64,000 bases of DNA from Combretum micranthum (taxonomy: Eukaryota > Streptophyta > Magnoliopsida > Myrtales > Combretaceae). The notes below the pieces were generated by a model that worked only from the letters and a program-made list of their open reading frames with translations, was not told where the DNA came from and ran no database searches. Both the position numbers and the translations under genes were made by a program. Of the stretch, positions 12,197 through 25,236 are shown in pieces (the stretch's first letter is position 1; every line of letters begins with the position of its first letter). The stretch covers positions 620,001 to 684,000 of the forward strand of contig JAMXBD010000686.1 in assembly GCA_024138025.1 (NCBI GenBank), in the 5' to 3' direction.

Positions 12197-13304
12197 TGGT
12201 TTACTTTCAATCTTTGACTTAGGCTTCAATATTCTCAATAATAGGGCTTTTAGAATCTATAGCAATCGGTTTTTTATTCTACTCCCTTTAGTTTTCTTAT
12301 TGTGCTACGCACCTTTGAAGTACTTGGTTATCATTCATAGGTTAGAAGATAATTCTCTCTTCTTCCTTTATAAATTTGTATACACTTGTCCTAGGCTTGT
12401 TTAAGGCCTGTACGAGGCATTATGATAGGATTTCCATTGCTGTCCCAAAATTATATGACAATAAACCATGGTATTAACATCAGACAAAATCAAGTTCCTA
12501 TCTAATTTGACTTGAAATTGGTGAGTTTTATCCAATTTCAATCCATCCAATGATTTCCTTTTTTTTTTTTTTGTAAAAAAGAAAAAGACCTTATTTGTTT
12601 TATCAGTTTCAAATTCTTTTATTGAAAAAAAAAGGAATTATCTTTTTTGTTATTGTTGAGTCGATATGTTTCATTTGAGGAACATAAAAGGAAAAGAAAA
12701 GAGGGGAAAAAAAAAACCTTTGATTTCATTGGTGGCAATTATGGAAATCAATAGGAGTAAATGAAATATGGATTTATGAGTTGGGTGTTATCTTATATTT
12801 TCTATTGAACTTATTATGAATGTTGTATTCTTCATGTTTTTTTCCCATATCTAGGTTCCTAATTCAATATAATTAGTGGGTCGATGTCTCTATATGTTAT
12901 ATTGTAGGTTCTTTAGGACTGTTTGAAGCCAACAAAGTCATCTATCTTTTCTATTTTTTGGTTCTTGATTGGAAATTATCCTCACTTATTCTTGGTTCAT
13001 CCATCTACAACCTAACTTTACTGTTCCCACATTTTCAAGTCATCATATCAGTTGGTATCAAAACTAACTCTAAAATCAACTTCTTTTAATTCATCTTGAG
13101 ACTTGATATGTTTTATTAATTCTCAGTTCATTCATATCTCTTTATTTTTTTTCCTATCTTAAAAAAAAATTGAATTGTTATTTATGAAGAAATATGGATA
13201 GAATGTTTGATCGAGTTATTTTGGGATTTTATGATACAAGTAAAGATTGATATATATTTGTTATTTGCGTATTAAAGATTATTATCAAAATTTTGCTTCA
13301 AAGT

Positions 13305-13500
13305 ACACAATAGAGAAATTGGGATTAACAACTATTGATTACCCCAATCTATGCGAAACAATTGATGTTGATGAGATGATTCATGTGACAAAGTAGGTAT
13401 GGATTATTTTCACCAAAGGTAAGAGTTATGAAGAAGAGGTTTTATGTGATATTATTCTTATGGATGATTGTCATGTAATTTTAGGATGATAATGGAAATC
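13305..13500 (+). pseudogene. Ty3 retropepsin remnant
   Basis: Two plus-strand segments translate to EKLGLTTIDYPNLCETIDVD and YEEEVLCDIILMDDCHVILG. They match the second half of the plant Ty3 aspartic protease region, where ...EVLCDVVPMDACHLLLGRPW is usual. Two stops directly follow LG, where RPW is expected. No catalytic DSG triad was found upstream. This is a relic only. Confidence 0.65.
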
Positions 13501-14215
13501 CTACCATAATACCTAGTAGAAGCCTTGGACAACTGTATATAGTTTTATGAATGATAGAGAGAATTATATTCCAACTTATGAATGATAAGCAAGTACCAGA
13601 TTAACAAAATGCTTTACAAGATTAGGTTCAAAGATGGGTAGCACAATGGGAAATCCAAAAGGGAGAAGAATAGAAAACTAATTACTATAGATTTTAAAAG
13701 CCATACTATTTAGATTATTGAAGTCAAGTCAAAGATTGAAACCAAACTAGCAATTGTTCAAGCTGATCAACTTTCCATCGAGTTAGCATGTGATAATAAT
13801 ACCAACTGTACTTAAGATTCAACGTGTTATTCAATATTGCAGATAAATACTTCATTTTATGAAACTTAACTGATGAGGTGTATAATGTATAGGTTAAATT
13901 TAGGATAGTTGAATAGTTTCATGTGTGAGAAGTTTGGTGGGAAATTCTATAGTCCCATCATTAATTTTGATAATACCGATTCAGTCACCATTCAACGACT
14001 CACGTCATACTCAACTATAATCAAACAATTAAAATAATTAATATTTCAATTACTATATTTATTTTAACAGCTAGATTTTTGAATAGATGACCTTATCAAT
14101 GGGATCGCAAAAGCTTTTGGAGTTTGGTATACTTTATATGGGTTTGATTTTTATAGAATGATTTTTTATCCAAGTGGCACCTACAAAATTTGAGGACGAT
14201 TTATAGAAGTCCAAG

Positions 14216-14727
14216 TAGTTTAGAGTGAAGAAGATTTCGTTATTTTCTTTTATGTATTTCTTTCCTAGTTTATTAGGATATTATTATATTTCAATTATTT
14301 TGTTATTTTCAACTTTTTAGTATCTTATTTTATGTCCATAAATTGGTTTATAAATAACAGAAGATAAAGGATTACAAAATTTTATTAACTGAGAATTTTT
14401 CCTAGTGTTTAGAACCCAAGAGCTATGTTCTTATGGTGTTTAAATTTATACCAAGGATCTTGACTCTTTATAGTTAGTCCATCAAGGTTTTTCCTATCCT
14501 GAGATTCTTGATTGGTGTAATTCTAAACGGTTGTAATCATTATATTAAGGTTATGGAATTTACTCAATCAATAGTTCGAGGTTTTTCATTCGATTATACC
14601 AAGGTTCTTGATTAGTATACTTGGACATGTCAAGTTCAATATATTACTTTAATTCTTGAATTTGTTTAGTCAATGGATCAAGATCCATCTGCAACTTGAT
14701 TTTAGCATTTCAATGTTTCGCCATCAC
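14216..14727 (+). repeat. LTR of the degenerate Ty3 element
   Basis: LTR-like sequence with a TATA-type TTTATAAATAACA near 14350, followed by a primer-site-like TTGGTAGCAGAGCC at 14734. An LTR followed by a primer site is the 5' layout, yet the block before it looks like a pol 3' end, so this copy sits between two element interiors. It is similar to the minus-strand fragment at 3040-3425. Confidence 0.55.
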
Positions 14728-14805
14728 GTCAGTTGGTAGCAGAGCCAACTCTAAAATCAAGTTCCTATCCAGTTCGACTTGATGGAAATCAGTGCAAGTT
14801 AATGA

Positions 14806-15030
14806 GCATATATATGAGTTCGAGTATTATCTTATGAGTCAATATATTCAGTGGACTGAGATATGATATGTTTATACCAGAGGTTTTTAAGGATTGTTTA
14901 TAATCAACAAGGTAAAGATCTATTATATACATTTTTATTCTTGATTGTCAAATCTTTGGATCTTGGTCCATTCATCTACAACCTGATGTTAGTGTTTCCA
15001 CGGTTGCACGCTATCATATCACATGTACTT
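14806..15030 (+). repeat. Second partial copy of the LTR 3' end
   Basis: Repeats the LTR 3' part seen at about 12770-13050. Shared blocks include TTCTTGATTG, GGTCCATTCATCTACAACCT and GTGTTTCCAC. It stops where a primer site would begin. Probably left by recombination between tandem LTRs. Confidence 0.5.
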
Positions 15031-16855
15031 CACTTGAATTGGTGAATTTGGTGACATTGCTAAAAGACATAGTATCTGTCTGCTCTGATATAGTTTTGAT
15101 AAATCTCACCAAACAATGCTTGTGCAATACAACGTTAATGTTGTCTACAGTGGCGTCCGTGATGCGATTTGACAAAATATATTTGCTATTATTACGGCAT
15201 CACATGATTAAACTGATTAAAATTGTTAACAAGTGGTGGACAAGGAAGAAGGCGAGCGAATGGTTAGGTGTATTACATTTTGTGTCTTCACTTTTGAAAT
15301 TATGGTTTAGATGAGCTGACAATTCTAATTATTGACCTTAAAGTGTACGCTACACAAACCTATAATATTTCTTGTTCGATACGTCAAACATCCAAATGAG
15401 AATTTTGTAGTGGATACGTACAACGTTGTATGACGTATAAGGATTTAGACTTACGAGAGAGTGTGTTCTAATGACACACCTATGTTATGATAGTTTAAAA
15501 GTCATGTTAATGGGAATGTCTAGTTAAATTATATGATTATTAAAATAAATATATATGGGTCCAAATTTTTTACTTCTAGATTTTAGGAATGTGGAAAAAC
15601 TAAGCCACTCCAAGTCTAACTCCATGATAGCTAAGTTTGACTCGATAATGTTGATAATGCTGGGTCAAAATCAAAATTGTGTAACTTATTAGGTTAATTT
15701 TAAACTTCATATAATTCAATAAGCATATAAGTCTAATCAAATTTAAATCAAGTTTAAACAATAATCTTGTTTTAATCAAACTTGGATATCAATATTATTT
15801 TAATTAAAATTATATACATTTTAGATAAATTAACCTAAACGAACTTAATCAAGTCATATTCAAGTTTGAATTTGTTTAATATCACTTTAGGTCGAGTTCA
15901 AGCACAAAATTTTAACTTTGATTGGGCTTTTGTTTAATTCAACCTTTACAATTTTGCATCGAGCTTAAACTCTAACTCACAATTTGTTCCGATTCAGCTT
16001 ATTTGCAGCTATATTCCAAACCACACCAATAAGTTGTATCTTTGTTCTTATAATTATTCCCGTAGGAGAAAAATAAACAAGTTTGGCTGTACATAGAAGT
16101 GTTAGTTACAAAATATGACCTATCTTTTGGTCTATTTGCAAACACATGACCTCTGTTATTTTTTTGACAAACAAAAAACCTGAATTTCATACAAATGTGT
16201 TATTATAATTAATTATTATTAAAAAAAATGTTGTTAGAGTTTTATTGGACTAAAAAAATTAATTTAATACAAAATATTACTAAATAAAATTAAATAAATA
16301 AAATATTAAAATTTATTTTTAAAAAATGAGAAAATTGAAAAAAAAATCATAAAATTAAGTTTTACGATCAATAAATCTAAAATTAGTAAATAGTATTGAC
16401 ACTTTTATATGAAACTCATATTACCTATTTATTAAAAAAAATAACATAGGTTATAAGTTTACAAATTGATCAAAACATAAGTCATGTTTTTGTAATTAAC
16501 CCTACATAGAAATAGATACAACTTCCATAGATTTTTTTACACTAAAGGAAGGGGATTGTGGAATATAATTGACTCATGAATGAACATTCACTTGAATGAC
16601 TATAGGAACAGAATTTTTCCTTGATCTCAATCTGCACAATATGATCTTGATAGAAACATTAAGTTGAATTATTTACTTTTTGATAAGGATTTTACATATG
16701 TTAATTAAGATTCAACATCGAGACTGTTTGATATCTAAAACCCAAAAACTCATCATCTTCAAACCTCCATTAATTATGGATGATGCCCAAAAATAAGGGA
16801 CTACAAATGAAGATCGATCGAGCTGGGTGTTAAAAACTCCTTTCTTGCCCCGCAT
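15031..16855. other. Intergenic DNA and 3' flank of the membrane-protein gene
   Basis: A 91-codon open frame at 15039-15314 (plus) has no recognisable domain and is not claimed as a gene. The rest is AT-rich. The part nearest 16856 would hold the 3' UTR of the minus-strand membrane-protein gene; no clear polyadenylation signal was picked out. Confidence 0.45.
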
Positions 16856-19800
16856 CTAACATTGGTAAGACCCAGGGAACGATCTCGACAACCAAAACCG
16901 TTTGAACCGAATTATCAGAGCAAATACACCATAGCAAGGGATATGCAATGCTGCCACACCTAGATACCTGTATATAATGCAAAGAATGAGAATTGGATGG
17001 AACAATGCCATGTTAGCACAATGCGGGTTGAGTCCTTACTATTCTAATAACTTTATTATGTAAGGATCTTAGAGAAGATATGTTTGCAGATCGTGCGAAT
17101 GGGATGAGGAACTTGTTTTTCTCGTTGTCATTGTCGTTAATCATAGTATGGATGCGGTGCCTGTCAAAATTATCTGTCTAAACTAGATGCTCGTAGTAGA
17201 GGACAAATGACATACCAAAGAGGAGCAGCTGAGTATGACAAGTCAAGAAATGGGTACGGCCACCTGTAACAAGAGGTATGGTTTTCAAGTTCCACATTGA
17301 AAAAGAATTGTACATAAAGAGAGTGGATGAAGATAGTAGCCAATGTTACCACATAGAAATACAAGCATGGATGATCCACTGAAAAATAACATAAACCGAG
17401 GTCCAGAAAATGAAGTAGGCGAATCGGAACAGAGGGAACCGCTGAACAAATATGCAGCTAAATAAGTCTTATGTGAAGGTTGAATCTGGAGAAAGAAGAG
17501 AATTGAAAGAATGCACGAAAGACATACCATGGAGTTCAAAAATGTGTCACCAATGAGGAAAACAGCATTGAGTGAATGAAAACAAACATCAAGCTGCACA
17601 CAAACACGATTGATTGGGTAAATTATCCATCCGATAACAGAAAATTGTCATTATACAAGTGCAGAATAAAGGAAACTATAGTTTAAGGTATATGTACATG
17701 ATTTTAGAATTATGGGGAGATGGAGTCACATTTTAGAATTTTTAAGGGATATAACCATACCAGATCAACAGTTTATAGAAACTATACTCACGATCTGCCA
17801 TTTCCTTTTTAATGAGTATATCTCAATTATGCAACTAATGACAACAAACAATAATTCAGTACATAAGGGCAAGACCACAGATATGAAGGATTTGGGATTC
17901 TCGCAATATTTTGGTCTTTAGTAGCATATTATCAAAAGTTATGGCAAGGTAAAATCATACTTTAGAATTTAGGGAGTCTATCCCACCTGAGGAAAAATTT
18001 TAGGGGGTCTATCTGCATTTATCTCGATACAAAATGAAAATTTTGAATTTGGCCACTATGACAAATGGTTACTATCATGGTGTTTAGCCACTATGACGAA
18101 GCACCCACACTATTGGAAATAAAAGCTGCGATCCATCCTTTGAAGTTTTTAGGGGAGACACAGCAGTCATCTACTGGAGCATGTGAGACGAGATCCAACA
18201 TTCAAGAGTTTATGTCGTCAATGCAAATTAATCTCTCTTAATTGGTTCACCAAACAAGAAGAACAGGAAGTTGAAAAAGACTGCAGAACCATTTATACAG
18301 AATCATACTTACAAATTTCAAGTGGAAACCTCCAGTTGAAAGATATAATGGATAAAGAATGATCCAAAAAACAGAGTCCGTGAGCACCACAGCACCCGCA
18401 CTCATCTGTCAGAAGTTGAAGAAAAGATGGGATTAATAAACCTCATTAAAGCAACCAAGGATTATAAAGCAGCTTTACATTAATTAAAAGTCACATGCCC
18501 AGCATAAAAATACATATGAATTAACTTTCCAGCAACCTTCATATATTTCCCAAAGAAAGGTATGTCAAGTTGCAAGAAGAGGAGGAGAAAAACATTAACT
18601 AGAACTAAAAGACAAGGAACAAATCTTTGGAATGCATTAGAGTTCTAATCTGTCTGGGCATCATCCAAAAAGATGACAGATTATCAAGCAAGATTGATAT
18701 TTAGATCAAATTTGTTGATACTTTTCCGATATAAAAGCAGGAACATGTTATGTTGCCCTCATAGACCTCGCTTCCTATTTCCACCAAAGCAAATGAACAG
18801 GGTTAAAAAGATTTTCTTATTTCACCATCCAAGAATATCTTATTACGTTAAACATATCAGTTACATTAGCAATCCATCTTGACATGGTCATCGTAATAAC
18901 ATCAAAAGTAATTATGTGCCTACTCCCTCACTTGGTCTCTGAATGCCCTTGAATCAAACTATAAATGCAAGAAAGTATGCCTCGACCAAGTTATGTTCAG
19001 CCCACACAAATCCTGGAGACATATATATTAAAACACAATTTATATAAAAAGCAAATTTAAAGAATCATGTCAACACGAACAGAACTTTCAAATGTATGAA
19101 AAGAAGCTTCTAGAGTTGAGCCACCAAACTCAAGAATTTGAAGAGTTTGTGAAGCATACAAAAATTTTGTGCAGGTATGCTTAGCTAACACTCTGGCTTT
19201 GACTCATCAGCAAAGAAAAACCACACATCGGATTTCATTCTTAGTAGAAGTTGAAATATGAGGAGATGATGCAAAACAGTCAAAAAAGATGAAAAAGTGC
19301 ATCCCAGGAAGCATAAAATTTCCAATAGCCTTCAATTCTACAACCTAACAGATCCTAGGCACAAAATAAAATAAAACAAATTAAAGCAAATAAGCAACCA
19401 AAACAATGCAGGAGCCAAAAGCAAATGCCAGAGCAATTCAGCTATAATCAATGAAGGACAAATAAATTAGCTTATTTTATTGTGAGCAAGAGCACTGACT
19501 CAAAGATCTTTGTTGTGAATATCTTTACTACAGATCACCTTTCTTCAACTAACATTATATGCAATGCAGGCAGAACAGTGGGAAATATAAGAGAGTGAGA
19601 AGAAAACATAGTAGATCATAAAGATCAAACTTCCATCCATGCATGAAGCACTTAGACACTTAAGAAAAATATTACCTGATATATGATTTGAAAAACATAA
19701 CCCCAAGCACCTGCTGGTCTGCGTTCAGAAGATTCTTCACTGGAGTGTGAAATCTTAGGTGCATTAGGCGTTTCAGAATCCCCCAGAGGTGGAGCTACAT

Positions 19801-21216
19801 AGGCGCCATGATATGCATTTTGGTTTATGTGGTCCCTACTGCGTTGTAGACAACATCCACGAATGGATAACAGAGATCCAAGCTACAAATAAAACATGAA
19901 ATTATATGTAAATTAGATATAGAAGAAATTGAGTAAGTAAAGGTGAGAAACACACAAAAGCCTCCATGATCATGGAAGTCATTACTGATGGGATATTAGA
20001 TCTTTGCACTTTCACGAACAAGAAGTTCATGCCCCTTCTGCCTAAGGTTCATTAGGACCTAAATTTAAGCAATTTGACTTCTCGATTCATCTGCTCCAAG
20101 CAATTACTTTTTGCATCTTGGTGCTTATTTGTGTTTGTTCCTTATAATGCACTGCTGTAGAATTTTCATTTTATGTCAGTTGATTATTAGATACCATTTG
20201 TTTTATTTAAGGAAAAAAAAAAAGTCTATGACAATTTTAAAGTTTGCAACATCGTAGACATATGAAAAACATAGAATTGAATAATGTCCATAAGAGATGT
20301 ACAACCAAAAAATATGATGAAGGAATTCTGTCTAAGATAATAGACAAGAATGCCATAGTTGATATGATGCACGAAGAGTGGTCCTGTATTAGAATGAAAT
20401 GGGTTTGAGGGACCTCAAAGGCAATTCTGCAGAATACACATCTGTGCTATAAATTGATTTTTGAACAAATGTCATCCACTTTTTACACTAGAAAAAAAAA
20501 ACACAAACGCTCTGTTCTAATTTCTGTGACAATCTTGATAACAAAGTAGGTGGTAAAATGATGGTTGTCACTTGATGCATCTGAAGAAATTGCATACAAG
20601 GCACCAAAAATGATAGAAAGTAACATAGGATGATGTACCCCAAAATAGATGGTCACCAGGGTAAAAGTCCACCTGTTCATGTCAACGAGAAATCAAAACC
20701 AATAATCAGTACGATATCCCGATTCTCACCATATCAATTGATAAAAATCAACTATACAAATCATTGCGGCTGTTTAGCTAGCAATAAACACCAATACCCC
20801 ATAGTAAATGAAGTTTCCTGGCATATCAACAGGTATTAACACTAGTTTCTTTGATTCAACTATTTCATAAAACCTCTTAAGATCACTTACTGGGTATAAA
20901 AATAAAATATGCCAACTCCATCCAAGACCACATTGGTAACAAGCAACGACAGCAGCAAGCCGAAAGCAATCAACCGGTACAAAAGCAACCACAAGGGATG
21001 AACCTCCCTTATACAGGGCTTCCACGGTTCATCCTCAAACACACAACCTGAATTCACTTTCTGAGAACCCTCCCTCCGCTTACGCCTTGACTCACCGAAT
21101 CCCTCGAACTTGAAAATCAAATAACCAGCCACAGCTACTGAAGTTAAAATAAATGCAGCACATAGGAAGAACCTGTAGTTCAACCAATAACTCGGACTTG
21201 TCGTGTCGGTGCTCAT
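16856..21216 (-). CDS. Multi-pass membrane protein of a plant-conserved uncharacterised family, 8 coding exons, 325 aa
   Basis: Coding exons in order: 21216-20891, 20672-20639, 19882-19676, 18405-18313, 17593-17528, 17441-17350, 17263-17216, 16967-16856. Every intron is GT-AG and the frame stays open to TAG. Residue landmarks: membrane segments near 12-35, 74-97, 110-127, 191-211, 226-242, 247-273 and 288-310; signatures YFYTQWTFTLVTIYFGLGS, GAWGYVFQIIYQ, LTDSVFWIILYP, HSLNAVFLIGD, WWPYPFLDL and HIPCYGVFALI. From memory these match Arabidopsis At1g10660/At5g62960-type transmembrane proteins, distantly like Rolling stone; not verified. The start is set at 21216 because an upstream in-frame ATG at 21246 lies before the putative leader acceptor. 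Loop residues about 35-72 and 130-180 are polar. The molecular role is unknown. Confidence 0.9.
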
Positions 21217-21720
21217 TTTTTCCGAGAAGAACTGCAATGAGATCAACCATGCCCTACTTCACTTACCAACTATACTAAACAAATTGTACATAAGCAACAC
21301 AACTGTACAAGAAATATCAGATTAACACCCCTATTTGTAAGAACTGGAAATTGACAACAACATCATGAAATTTGACAAAATCTACGCAATTCAGTGGGAT
21401 ATAATGAGAAAAACAAGAACTTTCTCCCAATTTAAACATACCCAAATTTTACTTGCCAAAATCATTTCATGGATTGGACAATCGACTTTTCAAACATACT
21501 AAAAGTAGCAAACTTTAACTTAAGTAAAAGGATGAAACAGGAAAATAAGAACATGAGTTTCATATTTGTGAAACAAACGATGTAAAGAAACATAACCAAC
21601 TTCACTTTTAATTTTAATTATGTTTCATTACCTGGAAAGTTGAGATGGAAATGGGTGCAAAGGAAGAAGAGAAAATAGATTGAAAGTTCTCTCTCTCTCT
21701 CTCTCTTTTCTTTTCCTTTT
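21217..21720 (-). other. Spliced 5' leader of the membrane-protein gene
   Basis: A likely non-coding first exon ends at 21632 (CCAG before GTAATG), with an intron from 21631 to 21232 that ends in TTGCAG. Exon 2 then has 15 leader bases before the ATG at 21216. The first exon carries a (CT/GA)n run at about 21688-21706, common in plant leaders. The transcription start is not determined. A CCCAATGG box lies near 21862 on the minus strand. Confidence 0.6.
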
Positions 21721-21759
21721 CTTAAGGAAGAAGCTTCTCCAGAAACGCCACGGCACGAC

Positions 21760-23024
21760 AACCTACGGACCAGCAACACAAGAATGGAAAATGAGAGGAA
21801 GAGGAAGTGGTTGCTGGGGTGGTCCCCCCACGAGTGTGATGGGGACTAAGACGGTAAGACCATTGGGCGTTCCGGCGTTGAATGAATGAAACGATACACC
21901 TTATTATAATAAATTAAAATAAGACATGAGACATAATATATCCAAACCATGATTAATTCAATATTTAATTAAATATTATATTATTATTTTTAATATTATT
22001 CATTCTGTAAAGCTTATTATTGACTTTTCTTATGTTTTTAAATATATTACTTAACATTGATAAACTGTTCTTTTCACATTAGAATATAATAAAGAGAGGT
22101 AAGATATGAAACGATATAAACAAATAAAAATAAACAGATTTTTATTTGTTTATTTTTATTTATTCTTTAAAGGGAGGGCATAATGGGAAACAGGTATCAA
22201 AATAACGTATCGTGACACAATTGAACACAAATATTCCGGGGCCCACTACGAAGTATTATGATGCCTGTCTTTTTTCCCATAAAGAAGTGGAACGATGTCC
22301 ACGTTCCCATGCACGAAAATACGGAAAAATATTGGGGAGGTATTATACGATATGTGGATATATATGTAGTGTGTAACTCTTAATTATATACTAATATATA
22401 GATAATATAATAAGTGGTTTTTAAAATAATCACTATCCATATGTTCACGTGTTAAAATTTCATTAAAAGTGACACATTACGTGTATATTACTCGTGATAT
22501 GTAACACCTATCGAATCTATTCTCCGAAAATACTGTCTTTTTGAAAAATTAATTAAAAAATACGGCAAAGAAAGCGTCAAAAATGCTTCAAGGTTTATAT
22601 ATATTTTTAATTGACAGCACGGTTGGCAGCCGTGCCCTACGAGAATCACTCTTTTAGTTACTCTCATCATATAAAAAAAACATATTGATGAATCTTTGCC
22701 GACTCCTTTGATTCAACCCCTCAAAAATAGAAAAAAATAAAACTCCACAATAACTCTTGGAAGTGCTCTGGTAGCACACTATGCCTTTGCCTTATTCAAC
22801 TTACATGTTTTTTGGATCTTTTTTTTTTTATGTTTAAATGTCCAGTTTCAATTCAATGATATAATTTAAGTTCATACTATTGAACATGATTCTTATCAAA
22901 GGAAATAAAGATTCTTTTTTTTTCCCTCTTCTTTTTCCATTGTCATGTTTCATCTGGGTAATCAATTGACTCTAGGCTATGAAGGAAATAAAAGTTTAAT
23001 GAAGTTGATCTTTAGAGGAAATGG
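21760..23024. other. Promoter side of the membrane-protein gene and AT-rich intergenic DNA
   Basis: The first roughly 130 bases are GC-richer and probably core promoter and leader. Beyond 21900 the DNA is AT-rich without a recognised gene. An inverted repeat of about 20 bases lies near 22118-22163. Confidence 0.4.
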
Positions 23025-23029
23025 TGTTC

Positions 23030-23569
23030 TAGGTCGTTTGAATTTTGTAGGACAAGAAGAAAAATGAAGTAATTAGTGGAGTTAGGGAATATAAGTGTTT
23101 GAGGAGTCTGTAAGTGAACAAGTTAGGGAGGTAAAAAGAATGGATATAAGGGCCGTGGGCTACACTTGACAGAATGTTGAAAGGTTGGAAAATCAAAAGG
23201 CTTTTGGGCCTAGCTTTATTGGGCTTAAGTAAATTGTAATCCATATCTAGTTAAAGTTATCACAAACGTTGTAATAAAATAAACAACAAAAAGAATATTA
23301 TAGCTAGTTCTAGAAGCAGTATATTATAACTAATTGTGACGTGGAATCACTAGCACATGCCACCGCCATCATCATATTTTCATGGGGAGCTTTCAGCTAT
23401 TACAAATATTGCATTACACTTAAAAAAAGAACATAAATCAAAATATAACTTTGTTGCTCCCAGTTTTGGCTTGCAATCGAGACAAATAACAACAGCTTGC
23501 ATATGAGCTGTTGTGATTGTTTAGTGTAATTATTATATTCATTTCTCTATCTTTTTCCACTACAATTCA
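23030..23569 (+). repeat. 5' LTR of the Ty3 element
   Basis: 540 bp, matching 28009-28550. Shared blocks include AAGAATATTATAGCTAGTTC, TTTTCATGGGGAGCTTT and GAGCTGTTGTGATTGTTTAG. Confidence 0.75.
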
Positions 23570-23571
23570 GT

Positions 23572-23583
23572 TGGTATTAGAGC
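23572..23583 (+). other. tRNA-iMet primer binding site
   Basis: TGGTATTAGAGC, differing at one base from the standard TGGTATCAGAGC, two bases after the left LTR end. Confidence 0.75.
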
Positions 23584-23639
23584 AGGCGGTGATGATTGCT
23601 AACATAAGAAAAATTAAACACCTAGGGGAAGCTGTACGG

Positions 23640-23950
23640 TTTGTGCTTAAGAATGAAGTCAAGATCCATATGTTTCTCGAAAAGCCCCAATAGTATTTAT
23701 CCGTAATATAAACAACAACAAAAGATGAAGAACAACGGGTTGAAGTTAAGGAATTAAACCAATAAGGTACCATTCAAGAATATATAGAGGAGTTTAAGAA
23801 TTCCATTAGTCCAACACGACCAGAATGTCATAAAATTAACAGATTTTTAAGTGGATTAAAACATAAAATTAAACACTTTATTAGAATGTTTAGACCACTT
23901 AATTTGTGTCAAGCATTTACCCTTGAAAGATTCCAACCATGAATCTAAAT
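23640..23950 (+). pseudogene. Ty3 gag C-terminal part
   Basis: Translates to IQEYIEEFKNSI..., INRFLSGLKHKIKHFIRMF and RPLNLCQAFTLERF. This is the typical Ty3 gag pattern (YIxxFxxL...FLxGLkxxIkxxVrmfxPxtLxqAxxLAr). Stops and a small deletion break it. The following Pro/Thr-rich stretch to about 24250 is consistent with a gag linker. Confidence 0.65.
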
Positions 23951-24251
23951 CTAAACCCAAAAACATGTTAGAAAACCCATACCCAAGTTCATCCTATATC
24001 ACTACCATAGAACTAAATCTCAACACCATAAATGATGATAGCTATTCACCATTAACGGAAGTCATTTTCAAAGCAATGTTGTAACACATCCCAGCAAACA
24101 AACACCTAAAACTACCTTAGAAACAACTAAAATCAACTTGACCACCTCTTTGTCAAACAATCTACACCATAAATCCATATCAAGCCATATCAAAATGCAA
24201 CAAAACCACTAATATAGAGATCCAAATTTCTTCATAAATCACCACCACATG

Positions 24252-25164
24252 TAGGGGTGTCACGGTTCGGTTAACTAGTCTGTTGCCCTATTTTTTGAAT
24301 ATAACCATAATGATTGGTTTTTTGATATCTTGATCCTAAACCGATCCATTATAAACAGTTAATTGTCTTAACGGTTAACCAATTTTTTTTAGTTAATTTT
24401 TTTTATTTTCAATTTTTAATCATTTAACATAATAGTTAGACAAAATTTGCAATAAACCATATTTTCAATATGTTCGTAAAAAGATTAGAGCTTTTTTTTA
24501 TAACTATACTAAAAACTATAATTTAAGAATGTAAAATTCAATTATTTTAATTCATATGCAACAAAGACTAGAATGTAAGAGTTTTTTTTTTTTTTCCTTT
24601 TTTTTGGTTTTTTACACAAGCAAAATAAATGTATATGTATGGTAATAGTTAAGAAAAAAACCCACTAAGATGAACGGACCATTTTGGATTCTATCGATAT
24701 TTAATACATACGGTAACTAAAAAAGATAAAAAGCTGTACTCGATGCAACTAGTAGTGCTCTTGGTCATAGATTTAACAAATTGTCTAATTTGTAGTTTAC
24801 AATTACAATCTTAAGAAAATAAACCACAAATAACAGTTTAGTATTGTATAATAAGGGTTAAAAAATTAGAATACAATTTAAAAAAATAAAAAGAATTATA
24901 AAAAATATAGTATTTCAATATCTAACTATTTATATTTTTAACAAAATAATTATATAAGTATATTATGAATTATATATATAAATATGGACGGTTAACTGAA
25001 ACCATCTGTTTTTTATTTTATAAACTGAAATTGAAACCGAAAATCGAAAAATTAAAAAATCCAATCCTAAATCGAAACCGATGAACCGACTAACTATTTT
25101 TTCGTATTTTTGTCATGGTTTCAGTTTGGTTATTCTAAACATTCGGTTTTTTTACATGCCCCTA
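24252..25164. mobile_element. hAT-like non-autonomous DNA element nested in gag
   Basis: Ends are TAGGGGTGT... and ...ATGCCCCTA, short imperfect inverted repeats of the hAT type, with subterminal GGTTCGGTTAACTAGTC-like and AACCGA-rich motifs in inverted layout. The interior is AT-rich and non-coding. Flanking 8-mers ACCACATG and ATGATATA match at only 4 of 8 positions (three of the four differences are transitions), so the TSD is weak. It separates the gag core from the zinc-knuckle-like segment at about 25240. Confidence 0.5.
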
Positions 25165-25236
25165 ATGATATACATTTACCTACAACCCTAGCATGAGCGT
25201 TACAAATAAAACCTTATATACAAAAGGCTAAAGAAT

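Larger units (their letters stand above)
12240..14727 (+). mobile_element. Degenerate Ty3 element with deleted interior
   Basis: A primer-site-like sequence (TTGGTATCAAAACT) at 13053 follows an LTR-like 3' end (CATCTACAACCTAACTTTACTGTT...). A retropepsin remnant lies at 13305-13500. At about 14180-14205 is a CACCTACAAAATTTGAGGACGA block typical of the 3' end of Ty3 pol, followed by an LTR at about 14216-14727. The interior is only about 1.1 kb, so most of pol is gone. Boundaries are approximate and no TSD was found. Confidence 0.55.

Noticed and set aside
17170..17599. Single-exon reading frames through 17170-17379 and 17285-17599
   Set aside because: They are genuine exons of the membrane-protein gene read through into introns.
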